64,000 bases of DNA from Acidobacteriota bacterium (GTDB lineage Bacteria > Acidobacteriota > Terriglobia > UBA7540). Where the stretch lies: contig SCRD01000007.1 in NCBI GenBank assembly GCA_004298155.1, positions 186,001-250,000 on the forward strand, read 5' to 3'. The position numbers were made by a program, and so were the translations under genes. Every line of letters begins with the position of its first letter. Position 1 is the stretch's first letter. The notes below the pieces were generated by a model. It had not been told where the DNA came from and made no database searches. It worked only from the letters and a program-made list of their open reading frames with translations. Of this stretch, positions 19,088 through 26,180 are shown piece by piece.

Positions 19088-19447
19088 ATGGTAAAAAAGG
19101 TCCGCTACCAGAACCGGATTGAGCTGCTGCAAGGGACGCTCGACATGCTGATTATGCGGACCCTGCAATGGGGGCCGCAGCACGGTTATGGCATCAGCCG
19201 GGCCATCCGCACAGGCTCGGACGATGCGCTGACCGTCGAAACCGGATCGCTCTATCCAGCCCTGCATCGCATGGAGAAACAGGGCTGGGTCGCGGCCGAA
19301 TGGAAACTGAGTGAAAACAGGCAGCGGGCAAAGTTCTACCGGCTGACTGCCGCAGGCCGGAAACATCTTGTGAACGAGCAGTCGCGCTGGGATGAATTCG
19401 TAAAGGCCGTGAGCGGCGTGATGAAACCTGCCAGAGAACAACCGTGA
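19088..19447 (+). CDS. PadR-family transcriptional regulator
   Basis: This 119-residue protein has the winged-helix PadR fold: 'LLQGTLDMLIMRTLQWGPQHGYGI' style opening, 'LYPALHRMEKQGWV' recognition and wing region, then 'RAKFYRLTAAGRKHL'. Acidobacterial PadR genes of this kind are commonly placed directly before an ADOP gene, as here. The stop TGA (19445-19447) overlaps the GTG start of the permease (19444), so the two are translationally coupled. It is probably a local repressor of the pair. No clear ribosome binding site is seen, so the message may be leaderless or nearly so given the promoter 12 bases upstream. Confidence 0.93.
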   Translation: MVKKVRYQNRIELLQGTLDMLIMRTLQWGPQHGYGISRAIRTGSDDALTVETGSLYPALHRMEKQGWVAAEWKLSENRQRAKFYRLTAAGRKHLVNEQSRWDEFVKAVSGVMKPAREQP

Positions 19448-22071
19448 AGTGGGTGCCGATATTCGGGCGAAGAAAACAGCTCGAGTGGGAGCTGGACGAG
19501 GAACTGCGGGCACACTTGGCCATAGCAGTCCGCGAGCGGATCGAGAAGGGCGAAGCTCCCGCCGAAGCCGAAGCAAACGCGCGCCGCGAGTTCGGCAATA
19601 TGGCGCTGGTGAAAGATGTCACACGCGACCAATGGGGCTGGCGCTGGCCCGAAACATTGGTTCAGGATGTGCGCTACGGCCTTCGCCAGCTTCGCCGAAA
19701 TCCGGGATTCACAATTGTTGCTGTTGTTACCCTGGCCCTCGGTATTGGCTGCGCGACAGCCATCTTCGCTGCGTTTAACGCGACCGTCCTGCACCCTCTG
19801 CCTTTCCCGCACGAACAAAACTTGGTGAGGATCAAGGCGACTGCGGTCCGTATGGCGCTGTCCTGGATGGATATGTCGCTCCCGGATGCTCTAGCCCTGC
19901 GCCGTCAGAGCACCATCTTCGACAGTCTGGGCTATTACGGCGGGCGCCAGCCCATGAACTTGACAGGAGCCAGCCTTTACGCACACATTACGTCGTTTTC
20001 GGTCTCGCCGGAAATCTTCAGAGTCCTAGGCGTCCGGCCTGCCATGGGCAGGTGGTTGAGGCGTGAGGAATCGCGCCCCGGAGATAACGCGGAGATGGTG
20101 ATTAGCCACTCGCTTTGGGTGCAGAACTTTGGCAGCAACCCCGACGTGATTGGGAAAACCGTACGGTTGAACAACAAGCCTTACCGCGTGGTGGGCGTGA
20201 TGCCGTTGAGGTTCGCATTCCCCGATCCCTTCGTCCAGGCTTGGCTCCCGGAGGTAGTGACGGCGGAGGCCGCCAATGACCACAGTCTGTACGGCACGCC
20301 GGTGATTGGCCGCTTGAAGCGCGGCATTTCGCCCGACCAGGCGCAGGCCGAACTGGACACGCTGGCGCGCTGGCTGGCAAGCGAGAATCCCACGACTGAC
20401 GAGGGCTTGAAGCTGAAACTCGTCCGAATGGAAGACGAGGTCGCATCTCCCGTAAGCCGAATGTTTTGGGTGTTGCTGGGCGCTGTTGGATTGGTGCTGC
20501 TGATCGCTTGCGCTAATGTGGGCAACCTGTTTCTCGCCCGCAACGCAGCGCGAGAACGAGAGTTGGCAGTTCGCATATCACTCGGGGCAGGCAGGACGCG
20601 AATGGTGAGTCTGGTGATGGCGGAAGCGCTCCTGCTCGCGCTCACGGGTGGATCGCTGGGCCTGGCCGTGTCCGTGTGGGAGATTGATGGACTTCGCGCT
20701 CTGGCATCGGGAAGTGTCCACCGGATGGCAGATGCGCACGTGGATCTCTGTGTGCTCGGGTTCGCGCTGGCCGCCTCAGCGATGACGGCGATCCTGTTCG
20801 GGCTTGCTCCCGCACTGCGCTCCGCTCGTCTTGACTTGAACGCTAGCCTCCGAGGCGATCTGAACTCGCGTCCGGTGGGCCGGGCGGGCCGGCCAGCCAG
20901 CGTTCAAAATATTCTAGTCGCCGGCCAGTTTGCCCTGGTGGTTCTGTTGCTGATCGGCGCGGGCCTCATGCAGCGGAGCCTTTCGAGCCTGATGAATGTG
21001 CCGCTTGGGTTTGACCCTAGTCACCTCGCGGGCATGTGTTTTGCGATACCGGAGGGGAAATCGAGTGACGTCGATCTCCTCGCCTTTCAGCACGAGGTGC
21101 TTGAACAGGTGCGGGCCATTCCTGGGGTCAAGTCGGCTGAGTTCGGTTCGAACATTCCACTCATGGGCCCCGTTGGGACGATGTTTCTGACGGAGCAGCC
21201 AGATCGGGGCTGGATGAGGAGCCCTCTAATGGAAGAAAACTCTGTGGGCCCGGGCTACTTTAAGGTCCTGGGCCTCTCTATTATCAGGGGGCGTACTTTC
21301 CTTCCTTCGGACTCAGAAGGTCACCCATGCGTGGCCATTCTAAACCGGTTGGGTGCTCGATCCGTGTGGGGAGATCAGAATCCACTCGGTAGGATGATCT
21401 ACAGGCCGAACATCATCGATCGGAACCTCAAAAATTGCCAAATTGTTGGCGAAGTGTCAGATGCTCGCTTTATCAAGCTGGACGAGCCACCTGGCCCTGA
21501 GATTTATTTCTCCAGGCTGCAGCTCCCCGAATTGACCCCGGTGCTGTTGGTTCGGAGCAAGAATAATCCTCTGGTTGAAGCCAATGTCATCCTCAACCGG
21601 GTCGACAATATTCCTGGCGCGCAGCGGGTGATGTTCGCATACAGCATTGACCAGCTTATTGAGCGCTCAGCCCTTCAGCCTCGCTTCCGTACAGTGCTTC
21701 TCAGCATATTTGCGGGCCTTACCCTTGTAATCGCAGCAATTGGCATCTATGGCGTAATGGCATACTTTGTGAGCCAACGAACCAAAGAGATTGGCATTCG
21801 TACGGCGCTCGGGGCGGAGAAGAGCGATGTTCTCGGAATGGTTGTCGGGCAGGGGCTGAAGCTGGCGCTGATCGGCGTCGCTGTTGGCATTGCCGGTGCG
21901 CTTGCACTCACAAGATTCTTATCGAGCCTGCTCTACGGCGTGACGCCGACTGACCCGCTAACGTTCATCGCGGTCTCGCTGGTCTTGATCGCCGTGGCGC
22001 TCGCGGCCTGCTACATCCCTGCCCGCCACGCGGCCAAAGTCGATCCCATGGTGGCTCTGCGGTATGAGTAG
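19444..22071 (+). CDS. ADOP-family permease 6 with N-terminal permease-prefix domain
   Basis: This 875-residue protein is longer than its siblings. Residues 1-65 form a charged helical prefix ('WELDEELRAHLAIAVRERIEKGE', then 'EANARREFGN'), the permease-prefix domain typical of PadR-linked ADOPs. The usual permease follows: 'QDVRYGLRQLRRNP', 'LALGIGCATAIFAAFN', a central membrane block near residue 335, '[16 protein letters not shown]' and final '[10 protein letters not shown]'. The start is a GTG inside the end of padR (GTGA overlap). It is not preceded by the AT-rich leader repeat found before the other ADOPs, so it has its own regulation. REP elements and a fossil ADOP end follow. Confidence 0.93.
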   Translation: MKWVPIFGRRKQLEWELDEELRAHLAIAVRERIEKGEAPAEAEANARREFGNMALVKDVTRDQWGWRWPETLVQDVRYGLRQLRRNPGFTIVAVVTLALGIGCATAIFAAFNATVLHPLPFPHEQNLVRIKATAVRMALSWMDMSLPDALALRRQSTIFDSLGYYGGRQPMNLTGASLYAHITSFSVSPEIFRVLGVRPAMGRWLRREESRPGDNAEMVISHSLWVQNFGSNPDVIGKTVRLNNKPYRVVGVMPLRFAFPDPFVQAWLPEVVTAEAANDHSLYGTPVIGRLKRGISPDQAQAELDTLARWLASENPTTDEGLKLKLVRMEDEVASPVSRMFWVLLGAVGLVLLIACANVGNLFLARNAARERELAVRISLGAGRTRMVSLVMAEALLLALTGGSLGLAVSVWEIDGLRALASGSVHRMADAHVDLCVLGFALAASAMTAILFGLAPALRSARLDLNASLRGDLNSRPVGRAGRPASVQNILVAGQFALVVLLLIGAGLMQRSLSSLMNVPLGFDPSHLAGMCFAIPEGKSSDVDLLAFQHEVLEQVRAIPGVKSAEFGSNIPLMGPVGTMFLTEQPDRGWMRSPLMEENSVGPGYFKVLGLSIIRGRTFLPSDSEGHPCVAILNRLGARSVWGDQNPLGRMIYRPNIIDRNLKNCQIVGEVSDARFIKLDEPPGPEIYFSRLQLPELTPVLLVRSKNNPLVEANVILNRVDNIPGAQRVMFAYSIDQLIERSALQPRFRTVLLSIFAGLTLVIAAIGIYGVMAYFVSQRTKEIGIRTALGAEKSDVLGMVVGQGLKLALIGVAVGIAGALALTRFLSSLLYGVTPTDPLTFIAVSLVLIAVALAACYIPARHAAKVDPMVALRYE

Positions 22072-22092
22072 CGCAGGCCCTTGCGGCCTGCG
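22072..22092 (+). repeat. REP-like hairpin (type A)
   Basis: CGCAGGCC, loop CTTGC, GGCCTGCG, starting directly after the TAG of ADOP 6. Same stem and loop as 2763-2783. Confidence 0.75.
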
Positions 22093-22113
22093 GTCCTTGA
22101 TTTGCTGAAGCTC

Positions 22114-22169
22114 GTAGCGGCGCGTTTACCGCGCCACATCAGTAATTGGCGGCGTAAAGCCGCCGCTAC
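22114..22169 (+). repeat. REP-like palindrome pair (type B)
   Basis: GTAGCGGCGCGTTTACCGCGCC (22114-22135) and, after 12 bases, GGCGGCGTAAAGCCGCCGCTAC (22148-22169). It repeats the pair at 5579-5634 with compensating stem changes. Confidence 0.7.
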
Positions 22170-22180
22170 GGAAGCCCCCA

Positions 22181-22219
22181 GCGAAAGTCGATCGCATGGT
22201 GGCCTTGCGGTACGAGTAA
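22181..22219 (+). pseudogene. Fossil 3' end of a lost ADOP gene
   Basis: GCGAAAGTCGATCGCATGGT and the bases after it encode 'AKVDRMVALRYE' and a TAA stop, the C-terminal signature of ADOP permeases (normally [10 protein letters not shown]). It stands about 110 bases beyond the stop of ADOP 6, and nothing else of a permease precedes it. It is therefore the stub of a further copy removed by deletion, probably through recombination at the REP elements just upstream. Confidence 0.75.
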
Positions 22220-22294
22220 GTCAGTGATCAGTGGATAGTGTTTAGGGGTCAGCGAGAAAAGACTAGCCCGGAGGCGGCTGACACGGGAGAAGAA

Positions 22295-22873
22295 GTGGCG
22301 GAATTATTCCCAATCTTTCTGAAGCTGAACGGGCGGAAAGCGTTGGTGGTGGGCGGAGGAAAGATGGCCGCCGTGCGCGTGAAGCAATTGCTCAGCGCGG
22401 GAGCCAGGGTTACGGTTGTTTCGCCGAAAGCCGGAAATGAAATCGTGAGCCTGGCTGAAGCAGATTCGATTGTACTCGTCCGCCGAGTGTTTAAGCAGAC
22501 AGACCTCAGCCGGCGCTATTTTATTGTCATCGCAGCAACTAACGATCCCAAAATCCAACAGGCGGTTTTCGAAGGAGCAGAGCGCCTCGGCCTCCTTTGC
22601 AATGTTGTAGATAGGCCGAGATGCTGCAACTTCTATATGCCGGCGATCGTCCACCGTGGCGACCTGAAAATTGCTATCAGCACAAGCGGCCGCAGTCCCG
22701 CGCTTGCTGGAAAACTGCGCCAATATCTTGAAGAAGCCGTACCCGAAAACGCCGCTGACTTGACGGAGGTGGTAGGGCGCTTGCGTTCGAAACTGCGCTT
22801 CGAAATCCCCGGCGATCTGGCAACACAGAAGAAGCTGGTGGACGATTTCGTTGAGAGGGTCCTGAAGAAATGA
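22295..22873 (+). CDS. Precorrin-2 dehydrogenase / siroheme synthase N-terminal-like protein
   Basis: This protein oxidises precorrin-2 to sirohydrochlorin with NAD and may insert iron, on the way to siroheme. Visible motifs are a Rossmann fold 'ALVVGGGKMAAVRVKQLL', 'VVSPKAG', 'IAATNDPKIQQAV', and 'RCCNFYMPAIVHRGDLKIAI' with 'STSGRSPALAGKLR' in the dimerisation part. The length (192 residues) fits single-function MET8/CysG-N proteins. The chosen GTG at 22295 follows GGGAGAAGAA; an in-frame start at 22238 would add 19 residues that do not look like the family. It stands alone here, with no heme or sulfite genes beside it. Confidence 0.88.
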   Translation: MAELFPIFLKLNGRKALVVGGGKMAAVRVKQLLSAGARVTVVSPKAGNEIVSLAEADSIVLVRRVFKQTDLSRRYFIVIAATNDPKIQQAVFEGAERLGLLCNVVDRPRCCNFYMPAIVHRGDLKIAISTSGRSPALAGKLRQYLEEAVPENAADLTEVVGRLRSKLRFEIPGDLATQKKLVDDFVERVLKK

Positions 22874-23144
22874 CGTACCGGTCAATATCCGCAGGCAAGC
22901 TCCCATTGCCGCAGTATGGTCTCGCGCCGATGGCCTGATCACGCTCCGGGGTCTCCGTGCTATGGGCCAGGAGCGGGGGGCAAGACTTTCGCCTACGCCG
23001 CCTGGTTGCCTGCAAATTTTCCTATCTGTTGAGTATTCCTTTCGCACCATCCATTTTCCATCTTTCAGCGAAACATTTATATATTGCTGATTCTAATGGG
23101 CGTGGCTCAAGGGTCGGACATGGTACTCAACGTGCGCAACATAG

Positions 23145-23199
23145 GGCGGGTAAGCCTGCCAACGTAGCTACAGTTGCTCCAGATATTTGGGTTATCTGG
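23145..23199 (+). promoter_or_regulatory. Structured leader: two hairpins before a ribosome binding site
   Basis: Hairpin 1 is GGCGGG-TAAG-CCTGCC (23145-23160, with one G-T pair). Hairpin 2 is CCAGATA-TTTGGGT-TATCTGG (23179-23199, perfect 7-bp stem). AGGAGG follows at 23211-23216 and the ATG at 23221. An AT-rich patch with TATATT and TAAT lies near 23070-23098. The rest of the 347-base gap from 22874 holds no recognisable gene. It may be a regulatory leader, but it matches no riboswitch class I can recall with confidence. Confidence 0.45.
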
Positions 23200-23220
23200 C
23201 AGGGAGCCTGAGGAGGGTCT

Positions 23221-24216
23221 ATGGGTCCAGTCAAGGAGAAATTGAGTTTGGAGTACACACCGCCAATAGATGGCATTGAAATCCATTCCTTTAAAGAATG
23301 GGACAGCGATCAGTCCGTCGATTCGCTGGCCTATCACAGACGGGGTACGGCAGGTTTATGGACAGCATTAGCGGCCCTGGCTGTGGCGGTGGGAGTGGCG
23401 GCGGCCTATGGCTATTCGGTCGTTAGCCAGCATAACTCCGAACTTATGTGGTTATCCGGCCGCATGGGCTCGTTAGGGGAGCTCCGCGGCCGCGCGGACA
23501 GGTTCGAAAAACGCTTTAATGATTGGAGCACAAAGCAGGCAAGCCTCGCAGACCAGGTGCAGAAGATGAATGCGGATTGGAAGTCCGGGTTAGACGGTGT
23601 TCGCCAGCGTGCAGCCGCTCTAGTGGGAGGCGCCGCTCAAAGAGAGAATAATGAATTGAATCTGCGCACAGCCGCCCTCAACGCACACATTAACGAGATA
23701 ATTTCCCGGCAAAGCGCGAACCAGGCTCTTATCGCGCACCTTGAAAGCGAGTTGACCAGCACACGGCTGGAACTGGCCTCCGCTAAAGCTGATTACAACC
23801 GCGAACTGGCAGATCTTCGTGAGCAACAGGTCGTAAGTCAGCAACAGGTTGCTTCACTCAATAACGTGCTTTCAACAGACCAGGTGGGATTCGAAGTCGC
23901 AAAGAACCGCGAAAAGGAAATTGTGCAGGGAGTCTCGTTACACCTTATCGGGACGGACCTTGCTCATCAAAAATTCCGCGGGTGGATCTGGATTGCGGCG
24001 AACCGGCGCAGGATTTGGGTTCGTGACCACCCAGCGGACCTTCCTGTTGCATTTTACCCCAAGGCTGACGGAGTGGCTTATGAACTGGTTGTGACGAAGG
24101 TAGGGCCGGAAGGCATTGCTGGATATCTCCTTGTCCCAAGCGACGTAAACAGCCAGCAGCAAGATGTTGCTTCCAACATTAAGTCCACAACCAGGTTCGG
24201 GGAGGGAGGGCTCTAA
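23221..24216 (+). CDS. Unknown single-pass membrane protein with long coiled coil
   Basis: This 331-residue protein was not recognised as a named family. Residues 1-44 are cytoplasmic and acidic, and one membrane segment spans about 46-69 ('TALAALAVAVGVAAAYGYSV'). A long heptad-rich helix covers about 80-235 (many Leu, Ala, Gln, Glu; 'HLESELTSTRLELASAKADY'). A compact C-terminal domain of about 95 residues follows with beta-type sequence ('FRGWIWIAANRRRIWVRDH', 'AYELVVTKVGPEGIAGYLLVP'). The ribosome binding site AGGAGG is strong. The architecture suggests an envelope scaffold or sensor. It precedes the glucanase gene by 235 bases on the same strand, so it may belong to the glucan locus. Confidence 0.8.
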   Translation: MGPVKEKLSLEYTPPIDGIEIHSFKEWDSDQSVDSLAYHRRGTAGLWTALAALAVAVGVAAAYGYSVVSQHNSELMWLSGRMGSLGELRGRADRFEKRFNDWSTKQASLADQVQKMNADWKSGLDGVRQRAAALVGGAAQRENNELNLRTAALNAHINEIISRQSANQALIAHLESELTSTRLELASAKADYNRELADLREQQVVSQQQVASLNNVLSTDQVGFEVAKNREKEIVQGVSLHLIGTDLAHQKFRGWIWIAANRRRIWVRDHPADLPVAFYPKADGVAYELVVTKVGPEGIAGYLLVPSDVNSQQQDVASNIKSTTRFGEGGL

Positions 24217-24415
24217 CCCAAAACGTCAACGGTCACATTGTGCCTGCCATGTTACCTCTCTCCGGGCCATGCCGAACACGGAATACTGACAGAATTGAGA
24301 TGTACAATGAAATCAGGCGCATGGTAACTGTGACAGACCTTGCGCCGGAGATCGGTCACTGGATGTGCCCGAGACGTGATGAATCCAGTTGCGCGCGTGG
24401 CGACTCGATGGACTT

Positions 24416-24424
24416 GGGGGGGGG
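24416..24424 (+). repeat. Run of nine G upstream of the glucanase gene
   Basis: An uninterrupted G9 tract lies about 27 bases before the TTG start at 24452 and just ahead of GAGGAG (24435-24440). Such tracts can slip, so spacing or promoter strength could vary, but sequencing error is equally possible. Confidence 0.5.
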
Positions 24425-24451
24425 CGTGCGAACTGAGGAGTCTTCAGGGCG

Positions 24452-26050
24452 TTGAAAATAGAAGTTCGAACCCGCAGCCAACTGTTTTCCCGCTATCGTG
24501 AATACGTTGCCGCCGGGAGCCTGGCCCGTGCCTCGAGAATGGCTGGTGCCCTTGCGCTAGCCCTGGCGCTGATGCCCGGCATGGTCTCGCGTGCCGCTGC
24601 CGCAGTGGGCCCCAATGAGAAGCCCGAAAGTCTGAGCAAGGTTGACAATGACCTTTTGGACGATATTTCGCGCCGTTCTTTCCGCTATTTCTGGCAGAAC
24701 ACTGATCTACAAACGGGCCTGGTTTTGGACCGCGCACGATTTGATGGCAAGCCTGAGGACGTTTCCTGGCATAAGAACATCTCAAGCATTGCCGCCACGG
24801 GCTTTGGGCTGACGGCGTACTGCATTGCCGCTGAGCACCGCTGGATCAGCCCGGACCGGGCCCGCAATCGTATTCGCATGGCATTGCGTTTCTTTGCCTA
24901 TCATGCTCAACAGAAACATGGCTGGTTTTACCACTTTCTCGACGCCACGACAGGCAGGCGGGAATGGAAAAGTGAGATTTCCTCCATCGACACCGCGCTG
25001 CTGCTTGCCGGCATTCTGACCGCGAGGCAGGCTTTCCCCGACGATCCCGAAATCGTCCGGTTGTCGAACCTGATTTATGACCGCGTTGATTTTCCATGGA
25101 TGCTCAACGGAGACCAATTGTTTCTATCCCATGGCTGGAAACCGGAGACTGGCTTCCTCCCTTATCGATGGGACACATACAGTGAAGCGGGGATTCTATA
25201 TGCACTGGCGATCGGGTCGCCGACGCATCCGATTTCTCCAGATTCCTGGTTCGGCTGGAAACTTCCGATTGTCCACGCAGGGGGTTATGCCTATATCGGC
25301 GGAGGCCCGCTCTTCATTCAGCAATATTCGCAGGCATGGCTGGACCTGCGGAACCGCAGTTACTCAGAGGTCCCTATGGATGACCGGGTCGTCCCGCGCG
25401 TGAATGTTCTCGAAAATGCGATTCTGGCCACCCGGGCCCAGCAGGCCCTCGGGATTGACCTCTCGCAACGGTATCGAGGATATTCAGCAAAAGTCTGGGG
25501 CATCACAGCGTCGGACAGCGCCAAGGGTTATGTCGCATGGGGAGGTTCACCCAACGATTCCCGAATCGATGGAACGGTTGTCCCCAGCGCCGCCGCCGGC
25601 TCCGCCATGTTCGCCCCTGACATCTGCATTCCTGCCCTGCGGGCCATGCTGCTGCAATACGGCAGGAAAGTTTATGGACGATACGGGTTTGCCGATGCGT
25701 TCAATCCGACGACGGGGTGGGTCAGCCGTTACGTCATCGGGATCGACGTTGGCATCACTCTTCTCAGCGCCGAAGACTTGCGTACTGGAAATGTGTGGCG
25801 ATGGTTCATGAGCAATACGGATATTGAACGGGCGTTGGATATGATCGGACTTGTGCCGAAGTCGCCGGTTGACAGGGAGCAAACGAGCAGTGATATGGCT
25901 AACCACCAGGAAGAGCCCTCAGACCCGAGCAAGCGAAAGCGCCTCACGAATCAAGATACAGGACCTGAAATCCAGGTTGGCACCAGGCATCAAATCCCAG
26001 CCTCAGCATTCAAGTTCAAGATTCCCGTTCCTCCGCAACAAACAGAATAA
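24452..26050 (+). CDS. GH144-like (glycoamylase-fold) endo-beta-1,2-glucanase candidate
   Basis: This 532-residue exported protein has an N-terminus that is basic with a hydrophobic stretch 'ALALALALMPGMVSRAAAA' (about residues 33-51) like a signal peptide. The mature part starts 'DNDLLDDISRRSFRYFWQ' and carries the (alpha/alpha)6-barrel landmarks of the Glycoamylase Pfam family: 'SWHKNISSIAATGFGLTAY', 'EISSIDTALLLAGIL', 'RWDTYSEAGILYALAIGS', 'PNDSRIDGTVVPSAAAGS' and 'NPTTGWVSRYVIGIDVG'. GH144 enzymes of this fold cut beta-1,2-glucan. It faces a cyclic beta-1,2-glucan-synthase-like gene tail to tail, which supports that substrate. The TTG at 24452 with GAGGAG is assumed; an ATG at 24539 would still leave a signal peptide. 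The last 60 residues are polar and poorly conserved-looking. Confidence 0.85.
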   Translation: MKIEVRTRSQLFSRYREYVAAGSLARASRMAGALALALALMPGMVSRAAAAVGPNEKPESLSKVDNDLLDDISRRSFRYFWQNTDLQTGLVLDRARFDGKPEDVSWHKNISSIAATGFGLTAYCIAAEHRWISPDRARNRIRMALRFFAYHAQQKHGWFYHFLDATTGRREWKSEISSIDTALLLAGILTARQAFPDDPEIVRLSNLIYDRVDFPWMLNGDQLFLSHGWKPETGFLPYRWDTYSEAGILYALAIGSPTHPISPDSWFGWKLPIVHAGGYAYIGGGPLFIQQYSQAWLDLRNRSYSEVPMDDRVVPRVNVLENAILATRAQQALGIDLSQRYRGYSAKVWGITASDSAKGYVAWGGSPNDSRIDGTVVPSAAAGSAMFAPDICIPALRAMLLQYGRKVYGRYGFADAFNPTTGWVSRYVIGIDVGITLLSAEDLRTGNVWRWFMSNTDIERALDMIGLVPKSPVDREQTSSDMANHQEEPSDPSKRKRLTNQDTGPEIQVGTRHQIPASAFKFKIPVPPQQTE

Positions 26051-26180
26051 GATTGTTGTTCAGTTCTATCGGAACGATACCCAAGTTGCGCTTCCACGAG
26101 AGGGGCCCCGCTGCTGGAACTTGGTTTGCCCGGCCGAAATCCTGACAGGGCCCCGACCGCAACACGGGCCGACTCCAGAA

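Noticed and set aside
23145-23199. Known riboswitch (c-di-GMP-I, TPP or cobalamin) before the coiled-coil gene
   Set aside because: The conserved core sequences of those classes are not present in order; only two generic hairpins can be supported.
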